Assembly (NCBI RefSeq): GCF_019039055.1
Contig: NZ_JAHOPB010000001.1
Coordinates: 1,612,001-1,676,000, forward strand
Length of the DNA: 64,000 nt
From: Reyranella humidisoli
GTDB taxonomy: Bacteria; Pseudomonadota; Alphaproteobacteria; Reyranellales; Reyranellaceae
Reading direction: 5' to 3'
Of this stretch, positions 25,654 through 34,688 are shown one piece after another. The notes below the pieces were generated by a model that was given only the letters and a program-made list of their open reading frames with translations, did no database searches and was not told the DNA's origin. The position numbers and the translations under genes were made by a program. Each line of letters begins with the position of its first letter. Positions within the stretch are counted from its first letter, which is position 1.

Positions 25654-26110
25654 CTAGCACGGGATATATTCTCGCGCAATACGTGCGTGTTTGTGCCGAC
25701 CTACATGCGTATCCGGCGCGAAGTGCTTAAGCTTATGGGCTAGGGTTCGAGGCAGCCGGCTAGGGTCGACCGGGTCGTGGACAATGCGGCCGTGGCAGCC
25801 AACCACGACATGCGGCACACCGCACAAGCTGTTGCCTCCCAGCATGTAGTGCATACTCGGATTCAAGACCTCAAGATTGGCAAGCAACGGATCCAGCGGC
25901 GCGGACGAAGGGAGCGAAATCGGGATGAGGCTAAGGGGCGCACCATTTGACTAGCAATGCCCACGCTTCTTCCGGTGGTCGGCCTTCAACAAAATGAGGC
26001 ACATCACTAATGCTCAGCTCGAAGATTGAAGCGATCGACGCTCTCATACAGTCGCCATAGATGCCAAAATCTGGGTCGTGGCGGTTGCAACGCTGGTGTA
26101 CGGGAATCAT
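25654..26110 (-). pseudogene. frameshifted phage-type conserved hypothetical (peptidase-C39-like N-terminus)
   Basis: Two frames join into one plausible protein. From ATG 26110 the reading MIPVHQRCNRHDPDFGIYGD, CMRASIASIFELSISDVPHF and AWALLVKW reaches a stop at 25933-25931. Shifting by one base at about 25945 continues APLSLIPISLPSSAPLDPLL, NPSMHYMLGGNSLCGVPHVV and GCHGRIVHDPVDPSRLPRTL to 25654. The GDCMRASIAS and HVVVGCHGRIVHDP blocks look like the Cys- and His-containing parts of a papain/C39-like fold seen in small phage or island proteins. Because both halves remain recognisable, the frameshift is recent, a sequencing error, or programmed. Family recognition is from memory. Confidence 0.5.
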
Positions 26111-26697
26111 TTGGGTTCGGCGTGCGAAAGGTTGGGCATAGTTGCTACGGCAGTCCGGAAGCAAACATCACTCTCTGCGTGCTTGGCGAACCCGGCGGCT
26201 GAGCACAATGGCCAGCAGGAGCGAGGCGGCGTTATGGCGCTCTCGCGGAGCTTGATGAGGAGTATCGCATCTCCCTAGGGAAGCCATCGAAGACCGTGGA
26301 AGCAATCCGCAAACCCAGTTTATGCTCCGGTTGCAGGGTCGAAAAACTACCCAATTCCCGTCCTCTCGGGCACGCCACTCCCTGTGCGAAAGAGAGAACT
26401 AGAGGCAACGAAGAAGAAGGCCCGGTTTGCGCCAGCCCCTCCAGGGCGGGCTGAGAACGAAGGCATTCCCGGCCCAATGAGCCGGACTCGGGACGACACT
26501 CCCGCCCGGAGAACCAGGGGATCAGGACCGTGGTTTCGCATCGCACCATGTGCGCCAGCCGGTTGGCCATCGTCGCTTTCAAACGGCGGTTCCACGGCTC
26601 GAGGGGCTGATACACACCTCTGGCCAACCGCGGTCGCGATGCTCTAACAATCCTGGCGAACCACTCACGACATCATCTCTCGGGGGAATCATCGCTC
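26111..26697. other. intergenic region at the right edge of the AT-richer island
   Basis: Composition rises back to the chromosome level around 26.3 kb. Open frames exist on both strands (for example 26384-26647 plus and 26232-26627 minus), but none has a convincing start site or known family. The SDR gene promoter presumably lies close to 26650. Confidence 0.4.
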
Positions 26698-27483
26698 ATG
26701 CAACTCGACAAGACAGTGGCCGCGGTCGTTACAGGCGGTGCGTCCGGCCTCGGCGCCGCCACCTCGCGCATGCTTGCCTCGCACGGCGTGAAGGTCGCGA
26801 TCTTCGACCTCAACGAGGAACAGGGCGAGGCGCTCGCCAGGGAAATTGGCGGCGTCTTCTGCAAGGTCAACGTGACGTCGACCGAAGAGGTCGAGGCCGG
26901 GTTCGCGAAGGCGCGGGCGGCCAACGGACAGGAGCGCATTCTGGTGAACTGCGCCGGCGTCGGCGGCGGTGCCCAGAAGACCGCATCGCTCGACAGGACG
27001 ACCGGTGCTCCCAAGGAATATCCGCTGGAGAATTTCGAGCGCATCATCAACGTCAATCTCATCGGCACGTTTCGCTGCATCACCAAGTCGGCGGCGGGCA
27101 TGCTGACGCTTGCACCGCAGGCCGACGGCGATCGTGGCGTGATCCTCAACACCGCATCGGTCGCGGCCGAGGACGGCCAGATCGGCCAGGTCGCCTATAC
27201 GGCCTCGAAGGCCGGCGTCGTCGGCATCACGCTCGTCGTGGCGCGCGACCTCTCCAATGACGGAATTCGCTGCAACACGATCCTGCCCGGCATCTTCGAC
27301 ACGCCGCTGCTCGCGCGGGCGCCGGACAACGTCAAGGCGGCGCTGGCGGCCTCGGTGCCGTTCCCCAAGCGTCTGGGACGCCCCGAGGAATATGCTCAGG
27401 TCGCCCATACGATGATCACCTGCGGCTACTTCAATGGCGAAGACGTACGCATCGACGGCGCCATCCGCATGGCGCCCCGCTAG
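26698..27483 (+). CDS. short-chain dehydrogenase, 3-hydroxyacyl-CoA dehydrogenase type
   Basis: This 261-residue SDR enzyme has the cofactor loop TGGASGLG (residues 12-19), NCAGVGGG, a catalytic Ser in ILNTASVAAEDGQIGQ and the YxxxK motif in VAYTASKAGVVG. An aspartate after the second strand (IFDLNEEQ) favours NAD(H). The overall pattern is that of HSD17B10/type-II 3-hydroxyacyl-CoA dehydrogenases. It lies 26 bases before a thiolase gene, which supports successive steps of beta-oxidation or a related acyl-CoA route. The start ATG is directly supported by the family N-terminus. Confidence 0.88.
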   Translation: MQLDKTVAAVVTGGASGLGAATSRMLASHGVKVAIFDLNEEQGEALAREIGGVFCKVNVTSTEEVEAGFAKARAANGQERILVNCAGVGGGAQKTASLDRTTGAPKEYPLENFERIINVNLIGTFRCITKSAAGMLTLAPQADGDRGVILNTASVAAEDGQIGQVAYTASKAGVVGITLVVARDLSNDGIRCNTILPGIFDTPLLARAPDNVKAALAASVPFPKRLGRPEEYAQVAHTMITCGYFNGEDVRIDGAIRMAPR

Positions 27484-27509
27484 AGTCGGCATCGGGAAAG
27501 GACAAGACA

Positions 27510-28742
27510 ATGACCGAAGCATGGATCATCGATGCCTGCCGCACGCCCCGCGGCGTCGGCAAGGCGGGCAAGGGCGCGCTGTGGGAGGTTCATCCGCAGC
27601 AGCTCGGTGCGACCGTTCTCAAGGCGATCGCCGAACGCAACAGCATCGACACGAAGGAGGTCGGCGATGTGATCTGGGGGACTGCCGCCCAGGTCTCGAA
27701 GCAGAGCGGCGATCTCGGTCGCATGTCCGCCCTCGATGCCGGCTATGACGTCAAGGCGAGCGGCATCACGATCGACCGTTTCTGCGGTTCGGGCATCAGC
27801 GCCGTGAGCCTCGCCGCCGCCTGCATCAAGTCGGGCATGGAAGACCTGGTGATCGCCGGCGGTACGGAGATGATGTCCATGGACCGCAGCCGCGGCAGTG
27901 GGCCGCCGGTCATGGACAACGGCAATCTGCGCCTCCGCCTGCATCATCCCCAGACGCACCAGGGCATCTGCGCCGACGCCATCGCCACGCTGGAGAAGAT
28001 CCCGCGCCAGGCGCTGGACGAGGCGGGCTATATCAGCCAGCAACGCGCGGCGATCGCCATCGCCGAGGGCCGCTTCGCCAAGTCGCTGATCCCCGTCTAC
28101 AAGGAAGACGGCACGCTCGCCCTCGATCGCGAGGAATATCCGCGTCCGCAGACGACTCGCGAGGGGCTGGCAAGCCTCAAGGCCGCCTTCGCGGCGATGG
28201 CCGACGTCCCGCTCGACGACAAGGGCATGACTTATCGCTCCCTGATCCTGCAGGCCTATCCCGACCTCAAGATCGAGCATGTCCATCATGCCGGCAATTC
28301 CTCCGGCGTCGTCGACGGCTCGGCCGCCGTGCTGCTCGCGTCGCCCGACTACGCCAAGGCCCACGGCCTCAAGCCGCGCGCCCGCGTCGTTGCCATGGCG
28401 AACATGGGCGACAGCCCCGAGCTGATGCTCAATGCGCCGGTGCCGGCGGCCCGGAAGGTCCTGGAGAAGGCCGGTCTCAAGAAGAGCGACATCGACCTCT
28501 GGGAGATCAACGAGGCCTTCGCCGTCGTCTCGGAGAAGTTCGTGCGCGATCTCGATCTCGATCGCGACAAGGTCAACGTCAACGGCGGCTCGATCGCACT
28601 CGGCCACCCGATCGGAGCGACCGGCGCCATCCTGATCGGCACCGTCCTCGACGAGCTCGAGAGACAGGACAAGCAGTTCGGTCTCGTCACGATGTGCGCC
28701 GCCGGCGGTATGGCGCCGGCGATCATCATCGAGCGGATCTGA
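27510..28742 (+). CDS. thiolase (acetyl-CoA acyltransferase)
   Basis: This 410-residue thiolase has the active-site Cys92 in TIDRFCGSGISAVSLAAACI, the C-terminal GHPIGATGAILIGT histidine motif and the second cysteine in TMCAAGGMAPAIIIERI. It cleaves 3-ketoacyl-CoA with CoA or runs in reverse. The pairing with the SDR gene suggests the degradative direction. Length is near the family norm of 390-410. AAGGA precedes the ATG. Downstream, an 8-bp GC-rich hairpin (28780-28802) lacks a U-tract. Confidence 0.92.
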   Translation: MTEAWIIDACRTPRGVGKAGKGALWEVHPQQLGATVLKAIAERNSIDTKEVGDVIWGTAAQVSKQSGDLGRMSALDAGYDVKASGITIDRFCGSGISAVSLAAACIKSGMEDLVIAGGTEMMSMDRSRGSGPPVMDNGNLRLRLHHPQTHQGICADAIATLEKIPRQALDEAGYISQQRAAIAIAEGRFAKSLIPVYKEDGTLALDREEYPRPQTTREGLASLKAAFAAMADVPLDDKGMTYRSLILQAYPDLKIEHVHHAGNSSGVVDGSAAVLLASPDYAKAHGLKPRARVVAMANMGDSPELMLNAPVPAARKVLEKAGLKKSDIDLWEINEAFAVVSEKFVRDLDLDRDKVNVNGGSIALGHPIGATGAILIGTVLDELERQDKQFGLVTMCAAGGMAPAIIIERI

Positions 28743-29042
28743 AAAGCCCCGAGAGAGAAGTCCCTCGACGACTCTGAGACCGACGGGACATTGCCCCGTC
28801 GGAGGACGGCACGCCTGGCACCCTCAGGCGTCGCTGTTTCCCTCCGACCGTAGCGCTTCTCGCGACGAATGCGCGAGAAGCCGAACACGGCCGACATGAC
28901 CGGCCAAACCGGAGCGGAACAAGGTTCGCAGTCTTGCAAGAGAATGGCGGACCCGGCGAGAGTCGACCTCACCACCTCTGCCTTCGGAGAGAATTGCTCC
29001 GGCTCTCTCTACTGGCCACTCCGGCACGGCAGTTCCCTGCGG
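28743..29042. other. intergenic region after the thiolase, with a GC-rich hairpin
   Basis: CCGACGGG (28780-28787) and CCCGTCGG (28795-28802) form a perfect 8-bp stem with a seven-base loop, 38 bases after the thiolase stop. There is no run of T, so factor-independent termination is uncertain. The rest has no supported gene. Confidence 0.4.
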
Positions 29043-29120
29043 CTAGCGCCAGAAGATCGCCAGCAGGATGATGATGGGAATAGGAATGCCTATCAGCCAG
29101 AGCAGGATCGAACGGCCCAT
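29043..29120 (-). CDS. 25-residue hydrophobic membrane peptide
   Basis: ATG 29120 follows GAGGAG by seven bases and encodes MGRSILLWLIGIPIPIIILL followed by AIFWR and a stop. It is a single transmembrane segment with the central GIPIPIII motif and a terminal Arg. Very similar tiny membrane peptides occur in many alphaproteobacteria, as far as I recall, with unknown role. It is divergent from the response-regulator gene. Confidence 0.65.
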   Translation of the reverse strand: MGRSILLWLIGIPIPIIILLAIFWR

Positions 29121-29241
29121 TTGATGTCTCCTCGAGTTCGTATGATTGCTGATGTCCAACGAGGGATGGCGGCAGGGGTTGCGCAGTATCGCAACGTGCG
29201 GGCTGCCATGGCGTTCACGCAGCGCTACGGGAGTACAGTTC

Positions 29242-29610
29242 TTGGCGCTTCTCAATGATCGTACCGTCCTCATCGTCGAAAACGATCCCGCCATCGGTCT
29301 CGACCTGAGGGCGACGCTGTTTTCGGCCGGGGCGCTTCCCGTCGGTCCCGCCAACAGCGTCGAGGCTGCTTTCGCGCTGATTGCCGATCATGCGATCGAC
29401 GGCGCCATTCTCGACATCCGGTTGAACAAGGATGAGCTGGTGTTCCCTGTCGCCGATACACTGCAGGCCCTGCGCGTGCCTTATGTATTCGCCAGTGGCC
29501 GCTCGACGGCACTCATGCCGCTGCGACATGGCGACAGGCCGTTCTTCGACAAGCCGTTCCGCGCCGAGGAGATCGTCGAGGCGCTGGCGAAGCTGATCGC
29601 CGGGCAATAG
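29242..29610 (+). CDS. single-domain response regulator (receiver only)
   Basis: This receiver domain of 122 residues has the acidic pair in VLIVENDPAIGLDLRATLF, the phospho-acceptor Asp in IDGAILDIRLNKDELVFPVA, a conserved Ser in YVFASGRS and Lys in RPFFDKPFRAEEIVEALAK. No output domain follows, so it works by protein contact or as a phosphate sink. TTG 29242 is chosen because GGGAG lies eight bases upstream and the protein then begins at the usual point; ATG codons at 29146 and 29152 are alternatives. No histidine kinase is nearby. Confidence 0.8.
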   Translation: MALLNDRTVLIVENDPAIGLDLRATLFSAGALPVGPANSVEAAFALIADHAIDGAILDIRLNKDELVFPVADTLQALRVPYVFASGRSTALMPLRHGDRPFFDKPFRAEEIVEALAKLIAGQ

Positions 29611-29639
29611 CGAACGGCGCTCGGAACTTCCGTCGGCGC

Positions 29640-30887
29640 TCAGAACTTTCGTCGGAAAGAGAATAGGTCGCCGTCGGGATCGTCATGGCCGGCGATCGCG
29701 GTCGCGAGGATCTGCGCCGAGAGCATCGAGAAGGTTATGCCGTTGCCGCCATAGCCGAGGGCAGCGAAGCAATTCTTCATGCCCGGCACCGCGCCGATCG
29801 AGGGCGATCCCGTGGGAGAGGCGCCAAAGCTCCCCGCCCAGGCATAGTCGGCCTTCGGATGCAGGTGCGGCATCAGCCGCGCGAGCTTCGTCTCGAGCGC
29901 CGCGATCTTCTCCGGGATCAGCGCGTCGCGCGTGGCCTGGTCGATGGATGCCTCGTCCTCGCCGCCGCAGATGATGCGGCCCTGTGGTCCGACGCGCAGG
30001 TAGAGGTAGGGATCCGACGCCTCGCTGATCATCACCGCGTCACGCCAGGTGGCGCGCGGCTGAGGACGGGTCGCGAGAGCCCAGGTCGAGGTGATGCGAT
30101 GGCCCTTGTGGGGAACGCCCTTGGGCATCTCGTAACCGGTGGCGAACACGACCGCCCGTGCCCGGATCGAGGGGCCATCGGTATGAACGACGGCGCCGGT
30201 CGCAAGAGGCTCGACCGCCATCGCCTCCGCCGGTGCATAAAGGCGCAACTTGCGTTCAAGGGCCACGCGCAGAAAGCCTGCCGCCAGTCTGCGCGGGTCG
30301 GCGGTGAGGCCGCCGTGGCCGAGCAGCGCGGCGCGACCTTTGATCCCATAGAGGTGCTCGATCTTGCCGCGCGTGAGGAAGGACACTTCGAAGCCGGCAC
30401 GTCGCCGGGCTGCCGCTTCCTCGCGCAGCCCGTCTGCGTCCAGCACGTCGCCTTGCAGATAGAGAGAACTGCGGCGGGTGCAGTCCTGACCTAACCCAAG
30501 GCGATGGAGACGCTCGTCGAGTGCGTCGAGGGCGAGCTTGGATCGCCGCCACAGGCGTTCCGCGCGCGACAGTCCGATCCGGCGCGCGAGACGGCCCAAC
30601 GGCATGTCGAGTTCGTACTGCAGCAGGGCGGTGGAGGCCGTCGTCGAGCCCGCCAGCGGCCCACGCCGGTCGATGACGGCGACGTCAAACCCGTCCTCCG
30701 TCAGGCGTTCGGCGATCAGGGCGCCGCTGATGCCGGCGCCGATCACCAGGACGTCGCAGGCGATGTCGCGTTGCAGCCGCCGCGCCGGGATTCGAGGGAT
30801 CGGTACGCCCTGCCAGACGCTGCGCCCGGTTCTCAGTTTTCGACTCTGGGTCGCGCTCACCGGTCTGTCTCGCAATAGGCCACCCAT
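29640..30887 (-). CDS. FAD-dependent oxidoreductase of the DAO family
   Basis: The protein is 415 residues. The dinucleotide-binding motif lies near residue 45 (CDVLVIGAGISGALIAERLT) and the FAD-contacting DRRGPLAGSTTAST block follows. The C-terminus holds NCFAALGYGGNGITFSMLSA, the usual FAD-closing motif of glycine-oxidase/DadA-like enzymes. It probably oxidises an amine or amino acid; the substrate cannot be read. The frame opens at 30917, but the ATG at 30887 is equally good. It is divergent from the PPOX-type gene and has no operon partner. No signal peptide is seen. Confidence 0.82.
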   Translation of the reverse strand: MGGLLRDRPVSATQSRKLRTGRSVWQGVPIPRIPARRLQRDIACDVLVIGAGISGALIAERLTEDGFDVAVIDRRGPLAGSTTASTALLQYELDMPLGRLARRIGLSRAERLWRRSKLALDALDERLHRLGLGQDCTRRSSLYLQGDVLDADGLREEAAARRRAGFEVSFLTRGKIEHLYGIKGRAALLGHGGLTADPRRLAAGFLRVALERKLRLYAPAEAMAVEPLATGAVVHTDGPSIRARAVVFATGYEMPKGVPHKGHRITSTWALATRPQPRATWRDAVMISEASDPYLYLRVGPQGRIICGGEDEASIDQATRDALIPEKIAALETKLARLMPHLHPKADYAWAGSFGASPTGSPSIGAVPGMKNCFAALGYGGNGITFSMLSAQILATAIAGHDDPDGDLFSFRRKF

Positions 30888-30976
30888 TGCAACGCCGTTC
30901 GGCAGCCGACGTTGCAACGGCCCTTCCTCACGCGCGTTGGCGACCGAGATTGCAGTTAATTTTGAAGGAGCAAGCG

Positions 30977-31471
30977 ATGCCGACGCCCAAGGAAATCGAA
31001 GAGAAGTTCTGGTCCGCCCTGAAGTCGGACATGACCATGATGCTGGGGCTCGACGGTGTAGAGGACGGCCATGCCCGTCCCATGACCGCTCAGCTCGACG
31101 GCGAGCGCGGGCCGATCTGGTTCTTCACCAGCCGGGACAACACCATCGTCCAGAAGCTGGGTGCGGGGCAGGGCAATCGGGCGATCGCCACCTTCACCTC
31201 GAAGGGCCACGATCTCTTTGCCACGGTGCATGGCGGTCTCACGCTGGACAACAATCCCGCCACCATCGACCGGCTTTGGAACCGCTATGTCGCGGCGTGG
31301 TTCGAGGGCGGCAAGAGCGATCCCAAGCTCGCCCTGCTGCGCCTCGATGCGGAGCGCGCCGAGATCTGGCTGGATGCGTCGAGCGTGATCGCGGGCATCA
31401 AGATGCTGCTCGGCGTCGATCCGAAGCCCGACTACAAGGACAAGGTCGCGGAAGTGAGCCTGCGGGGCTGA
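30977..31471 (+). CDS. pyridoxamine-phosphate-oxidase-fold general stress protein
   Basis: This 164-residue flavin-reductase-like split barrel starts at ATG 30977 with AAGGAG upstream. It contains ARPMTAQLDGERGPIWFFTS, AIATFTSKGHDLFATVHGGL and the late YVAAWFEGGKSDPKLALLRL with EIWLDASSVIAG. These are typical of the general-stress-protein-26 branch of the PNPOx fold, whose members bind FMN or F420-like cofactors and whose reactions are largely unknown. It is a single gene, convergent with the RND pump gene 21 bases away. Confidence 0.85.
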   Translation: MPTPKEIEEKFWSALKSDMTMMLGLDGVEDGHARPMTAQLDGERGPIWFFTSRDNTIVQKLGAGQGNRAIATFTSKGHDLFATVHGGLTLDNNPATIDRLWNRYVAAWFEGGKSDPKLALLRLDAERAEIWLDASSVIAGIKMLLGVDPKPDYKDKVAEVSLRG

Positions 31472-31492
31472 GCCTGGGCTCCCGTCGCCGGA

Positions 31493-34400
31493 TCAGTCTC
31501 CGGCGGCGGGCAGACCCTCGGCCGGCGGCGCGGTCGGCTTCACCTTCTTGGCCTTGCCCCGCTCCTCGAAGCGTTGCAGCACCGTGAAGAACGACGGCAC
31601 GAACAGCACGGCCAGGCAGGTCGAGGCGATCATGCCGCTGAACACGCACAGGCCCAGCGAGATGCGCGAGTTGGCGCCGGCGCCGGTCGCCGTCACCAGC
31701 GGGACGACGCCGAGGATGAACGCGAACGAGGTCATCAGGATGGGCCGGAAGCGGGTACGGGCCGCGTCGATGGCCGACTCGATGATTTCCATGCCCTCGG
31801 CACGGCGCTCGCGCGCCACCTCGACGATCAGGATGGCGTTCTTGGCGCCCAGCGCGATCAACAGCATCAGGCCGATCTGCGTGTAGATGTTGTTGGCCAG
31901 ACCGACCGCGGTGAGGGCGATAGCCGGACCGCTCAGCGCAAGCGGCACCGCGAGAATGACGCCCAGCGGCGCGATCCAGCTCTCGTACTGGCCGGCGAGG
32001 CAGAGATAGACCAGCAGGATGGCCAGCGCGAAGACGTACATCAGCTGGTTGCCGACGATGTTCTCCTGGTAGGCCATGCCGGTCCATTCGAAGCCGGTGC
32101 CAGGCGGCAGGATCGCCTTGGCGATCTGGTCCATCAGCTCGATGCCTTCGCCCGAGCTGAATCCCGTGGCCGGCGAGCCGACGATCGCCGCCGATGGATA
32201 GAGATTGTACAGGCTGATCAGCGGCGGGCCGAGCGCCGGCTTGAGCTCGGCGATCGCGCCGATCGGCACCATCTGGCCGTCGAGGTTCTTAACCTGCAGC
32301 CTCAGGATGTCCTCGGGCCGGGTGCGGTACTGGGAGTCGGCCTGGATGTAGACCTGCAGGCTGAGGCCGAATTTGTTGAAGCGATTGACGTAGGCCGAGC
32401 CCATGTAGCTCGAGAGGGTCGTGAAGACGTCGCCGACCGGCACCCGCAGCGACTCGGCCTTGACGCGGTCGACCTCGATGCGGACATGCGGCGCGCCGGA
32501 GCGGAACGTGGTCACGACGTTGCTGAGCGCCGACTGCGTGCCGGCGTTTCGGACCATCGTGTCGGTGATGGCCTGCAGCTTGGCGTAGTCGAAGCTGCCG
32601 TCCTTCTGCTCGATCTGCATCTGGAAGCCGCCGGCATTGCCGATACCCTGGATGGCGGGCGGCACGATCACGACGGCGCGGCCGTCCTGCAGGACCTTCA
32701 GCTTCTCCATCAGGCCGAGCGCGATCGAGCGGAGGTCCTGTCCCTCCGCTTTCAGGCGCACGTCCCAGTCCTTGAGGATGACATAGGACACAGCGGCATT
32801 CGCCAGCGAGGAGTTGCTGTCGAGAATCGACATGCCGCCCAGCGCGACCACGTTCTCGACGCCCGGCGCCGCCATGGCGATCTCGGCAACCTGATGCAGC
32901 GTGGCGCCGGTACGCTCGAGCGAGGCGCCGTCCGGGAGCTGCACGGCGATCATCAGGTAGCCCTGATCCTCGTTGGGAATGAATGCGGTCGGCAGGCGGG
33001 CAACGCCCCAGCCGCCGATACCGGCCGCCACGAGCGCCAGCAGCACCATCAGCCCGGCTCGGTGGACCATGAAGCCGACGAGGCCCGCATAGGCATCCTC
33101 GAGCTTGCCGTAGACCTTGTTGAAGCCGCGGAAGAAGACGTTGCGCTTCTCCGGCGGCGTCGCCGGCCGCAGCCACATCGCGCACTGGGTGGGCTTCAGG
33201 GTGGCGGCGTTGACGGCGCTGATCAGGGCGGTGGCGGCGATGACGAGGGCGAACTGCGCGAACATCTGGCCGGTCAGGCCGGGCAGGAAGGCGGCGGGCA
33301 GGAACACCGACATCAGCACCAGGGTGATGCCGATGACCGGCCCGAACAGCTCGTCCATGGCCTTGATCGACGCGTCGTGCGGTGTCATCCCGCGCTCGAT
33401 ATGGTGCGCCACGCCCTCGACGATCACGATCGCGTCGTCGACCACGATGCCAATCGCCAGCACGATGCCGAACATGGTCGTGGTGTTGATGGTGAAGCCG
33501 AGGGCGGCCATCGCGGCGAAGGCGCCGATGATCGTGACGGGGATCGTGGTCGCGGGCACCAGCATTGCGCGCCAGTCCTGCAGGAAGATCACGATCACGA
33601 TCAGCACCAGGATGCCGGCCTCGATCAAGGTCATGAAGACCTCGTGGATCGAGGCGTTCACGAAGCGGGTGGTGTCGAACGGCACTTCGTAGGCGAGGCC
33701 CGGCGGGAAGGACTTGGACAGCTCGGCCATCTTGGCCTTGACCCGCTTGGCGACGTCGAGCGCGTTGGCGTCGGGCAGCTGGTAGATCGCGAGGCCCGAG
33801 TTGGGCTTTCCGTTGATGTGCGACGTCGTGGAGTAGGTCTGGGCGCCCAGTTCGACACGGGCGATGTCGCGCACCCGCACGATCTTGCCGCCGTTGCCCT
33901 GCTCGGCCTTGACGATGATGTTGCCGAATTCCTCAGGCGTGCTGAGACGGCCGACGACGTCGATCGTGTATTGGAAATCCAGCCCCTTGGGCGCCGGCGG
34001 CTGGCCGACCTGGCCCGCCGTCACATCCTGGCTCTGCTGCTGGATGACCTTGCTCACGTCTGCGGGCGTGAGGCCGAACGTGTAGAGCTTCTGCGGGTCG
34101 AGCCAGACGCGCATCGAATACTGGCCGACGCCCAGGACGTTGACGTTGCCGACGCCGGGCAGGCGCGCGAGTTCGTTGACGAGATTGATGGTGGCGTAGT
34201 TGCTGAGATAGAGGCTGTCGTAACGCTGGTCGGGTGAGGTCAGCGATACGATCTGCAGGATCGACGTCGATTTCTTCTGCACGACGAGGCCCTGGGCCTG
34301 CACCGGCATGGGCAGCGAGGCGAGCGCCGCACTGACCTGATTCTGCACCAGCACCTGCGCGAAATCGAGATCGGTGCCGATCTCGAAGGTCACCGTGAGC

Positions 34401-34669
34401 GTGTAGGTGCCGGCGTCCGTGCTGTACGACTGCATGTAGATCATCTTCTCGACGCCGTTGACCTGCAGCTCGACGGGCAGGGCGACATCGTTGACGACGA
34501 CCGCGGCGCTGGCGCCCGGGTAGGTCGTGGTGACCTGGACCGTGGGCGGCACGACGTTGGGATATTGCGCGACCGGCAGGGTCGCCAGCGCCACGCCGCC
34601 GATCAGCACGATGATGATGGCGAGGACGTTGGCCAGGACCGGCCGGTTGATGAAGAAGGCGGAGATCAT
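31493..34669 (-). CDS. RND multidrug efflux permease (AcrB/MexB type)
   Basis: This 1058-residue inner-membrane pump is of the hydrophobe/amphiphile RND family. It opens MISAFFINRPVLANVLAIII and has the paired periplasmic domains. The proton-relay aspartates lie in GIVLAIGIVVDDAIVIVEGV, and the C-terminal GLANNIYTQIGLMLLIALGA with KNAILIVEVARE is also typical. It exports drugs or solvents by proton exchange with the fusion protein encoded just upstream (19 bases). No outer-membrane TolC-like gene is present, so a shared channel is likely. ATG 34669 gives the normal family N-terminus; the longer frame to 34723 is unlikely. Confidence 0.95.
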   Translation of the reverse strand: MISAFFINRPVLANVLAIIIVLIGGVALATLPVAQYPNVVPPTVQVTTTYPGASAAVVVNDVALPVELQVNGVEKMIYMQSYSTDAGTYTLTVTFEIGTDLDFAQVLVQNQVSAALASLPMPVQAQGLVVQKKSTSILQIVSLTSPDQRYDSLYLSNYATINLVNELARLPGVGNVNVLGVGQYSMRVWLDPQKLYTFGLTPADVSKVIQQQSQDVTAGQVGQPPAPKGLDFQYTIDVVGRLSTPEEFGNIIVKAEQGNGGKIVRVRDIARVELGAQTYSTTSHINGKPNSGLAIYQLPDANALDVAKRVKAKMAELSKSFPPGLAYEVPFDTTRFVNASIHEVFMTLIEAGILVLIVIVIFLQDWRAMLVPATTIPVTIIGAFAAMAALGFTINTTTMFGIVLAIGIVVDDAIVIVEGVAHHIERGMTPHDASIKAMDELFGPVIGITLVLMSVFLPAAFLPGLTGQMFAQFALVIAATALISAVNAATLKPTQCAMWLRPATPPEKRNVFFRGFNKVYGKLEDAYAGLVGFMVHRAGLMVLLALVAAGIGGWGVARLPTAFIPNEDQGYLMIAVQLPDGASLERTGATLHQVAEIAMAAPGVENVVALGGMSILDSNSSLANAAVSYVILKDWDVRLKAEGQDLRSIALGLMEKLKVLQDGRAVVIVPPAIQGIGNAGGFQMQIEQKDGSFDYAKLQAITDTMVRNAGTQSALSNVVTTFRSGAPHVRIEVDRVKAESLRVPVGDVFTTLSSYMGSAYVNRFNKFGLSLQVYIQADSQYRTRPEDILRLQVKNLDGQMVPIGAIAELKPALGPPLISLYNLYPSAAIVGSPATGFSSGEGIELMDQIAKAILPPGTGFEWTGMAYQENIVGNQLMYVFALAILLVYLCLAGQYESWIAPLGVILAVPLALSGPAIALTAVGLANNIYTQIGLMLLIALGAKNAILIVEVARERRAEGMEIIESAIDAARTRFRPILMTSFAFILGVVPLVTATGAGANSRISLGLCVFSGMIASTCLAVLFVPSFFTVLQRFEERGKAKKVKPTAPPAEGLPAAGD

Positions 34670-34688
34670 GACTGCGTTCCCCGGCCGG

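Noticed and set aside
26232..26647. Overlapping frames of 131 (minus) and 87 (plus) residues
   Set aside because: No ribosome site, no family, and the two compete for the same DNA; left as intergenic.
28869..29258. 129-residue plus-strand frame
   Set aside because: It overlaps the well-supported tiny membrane gene and the response-regulator leader, and has no domain.
31574..34237. 887-residue frame opposite the RND pump
   Set aside because: His/Asp/Arg-rich antisense shadow with no recognisable domain.
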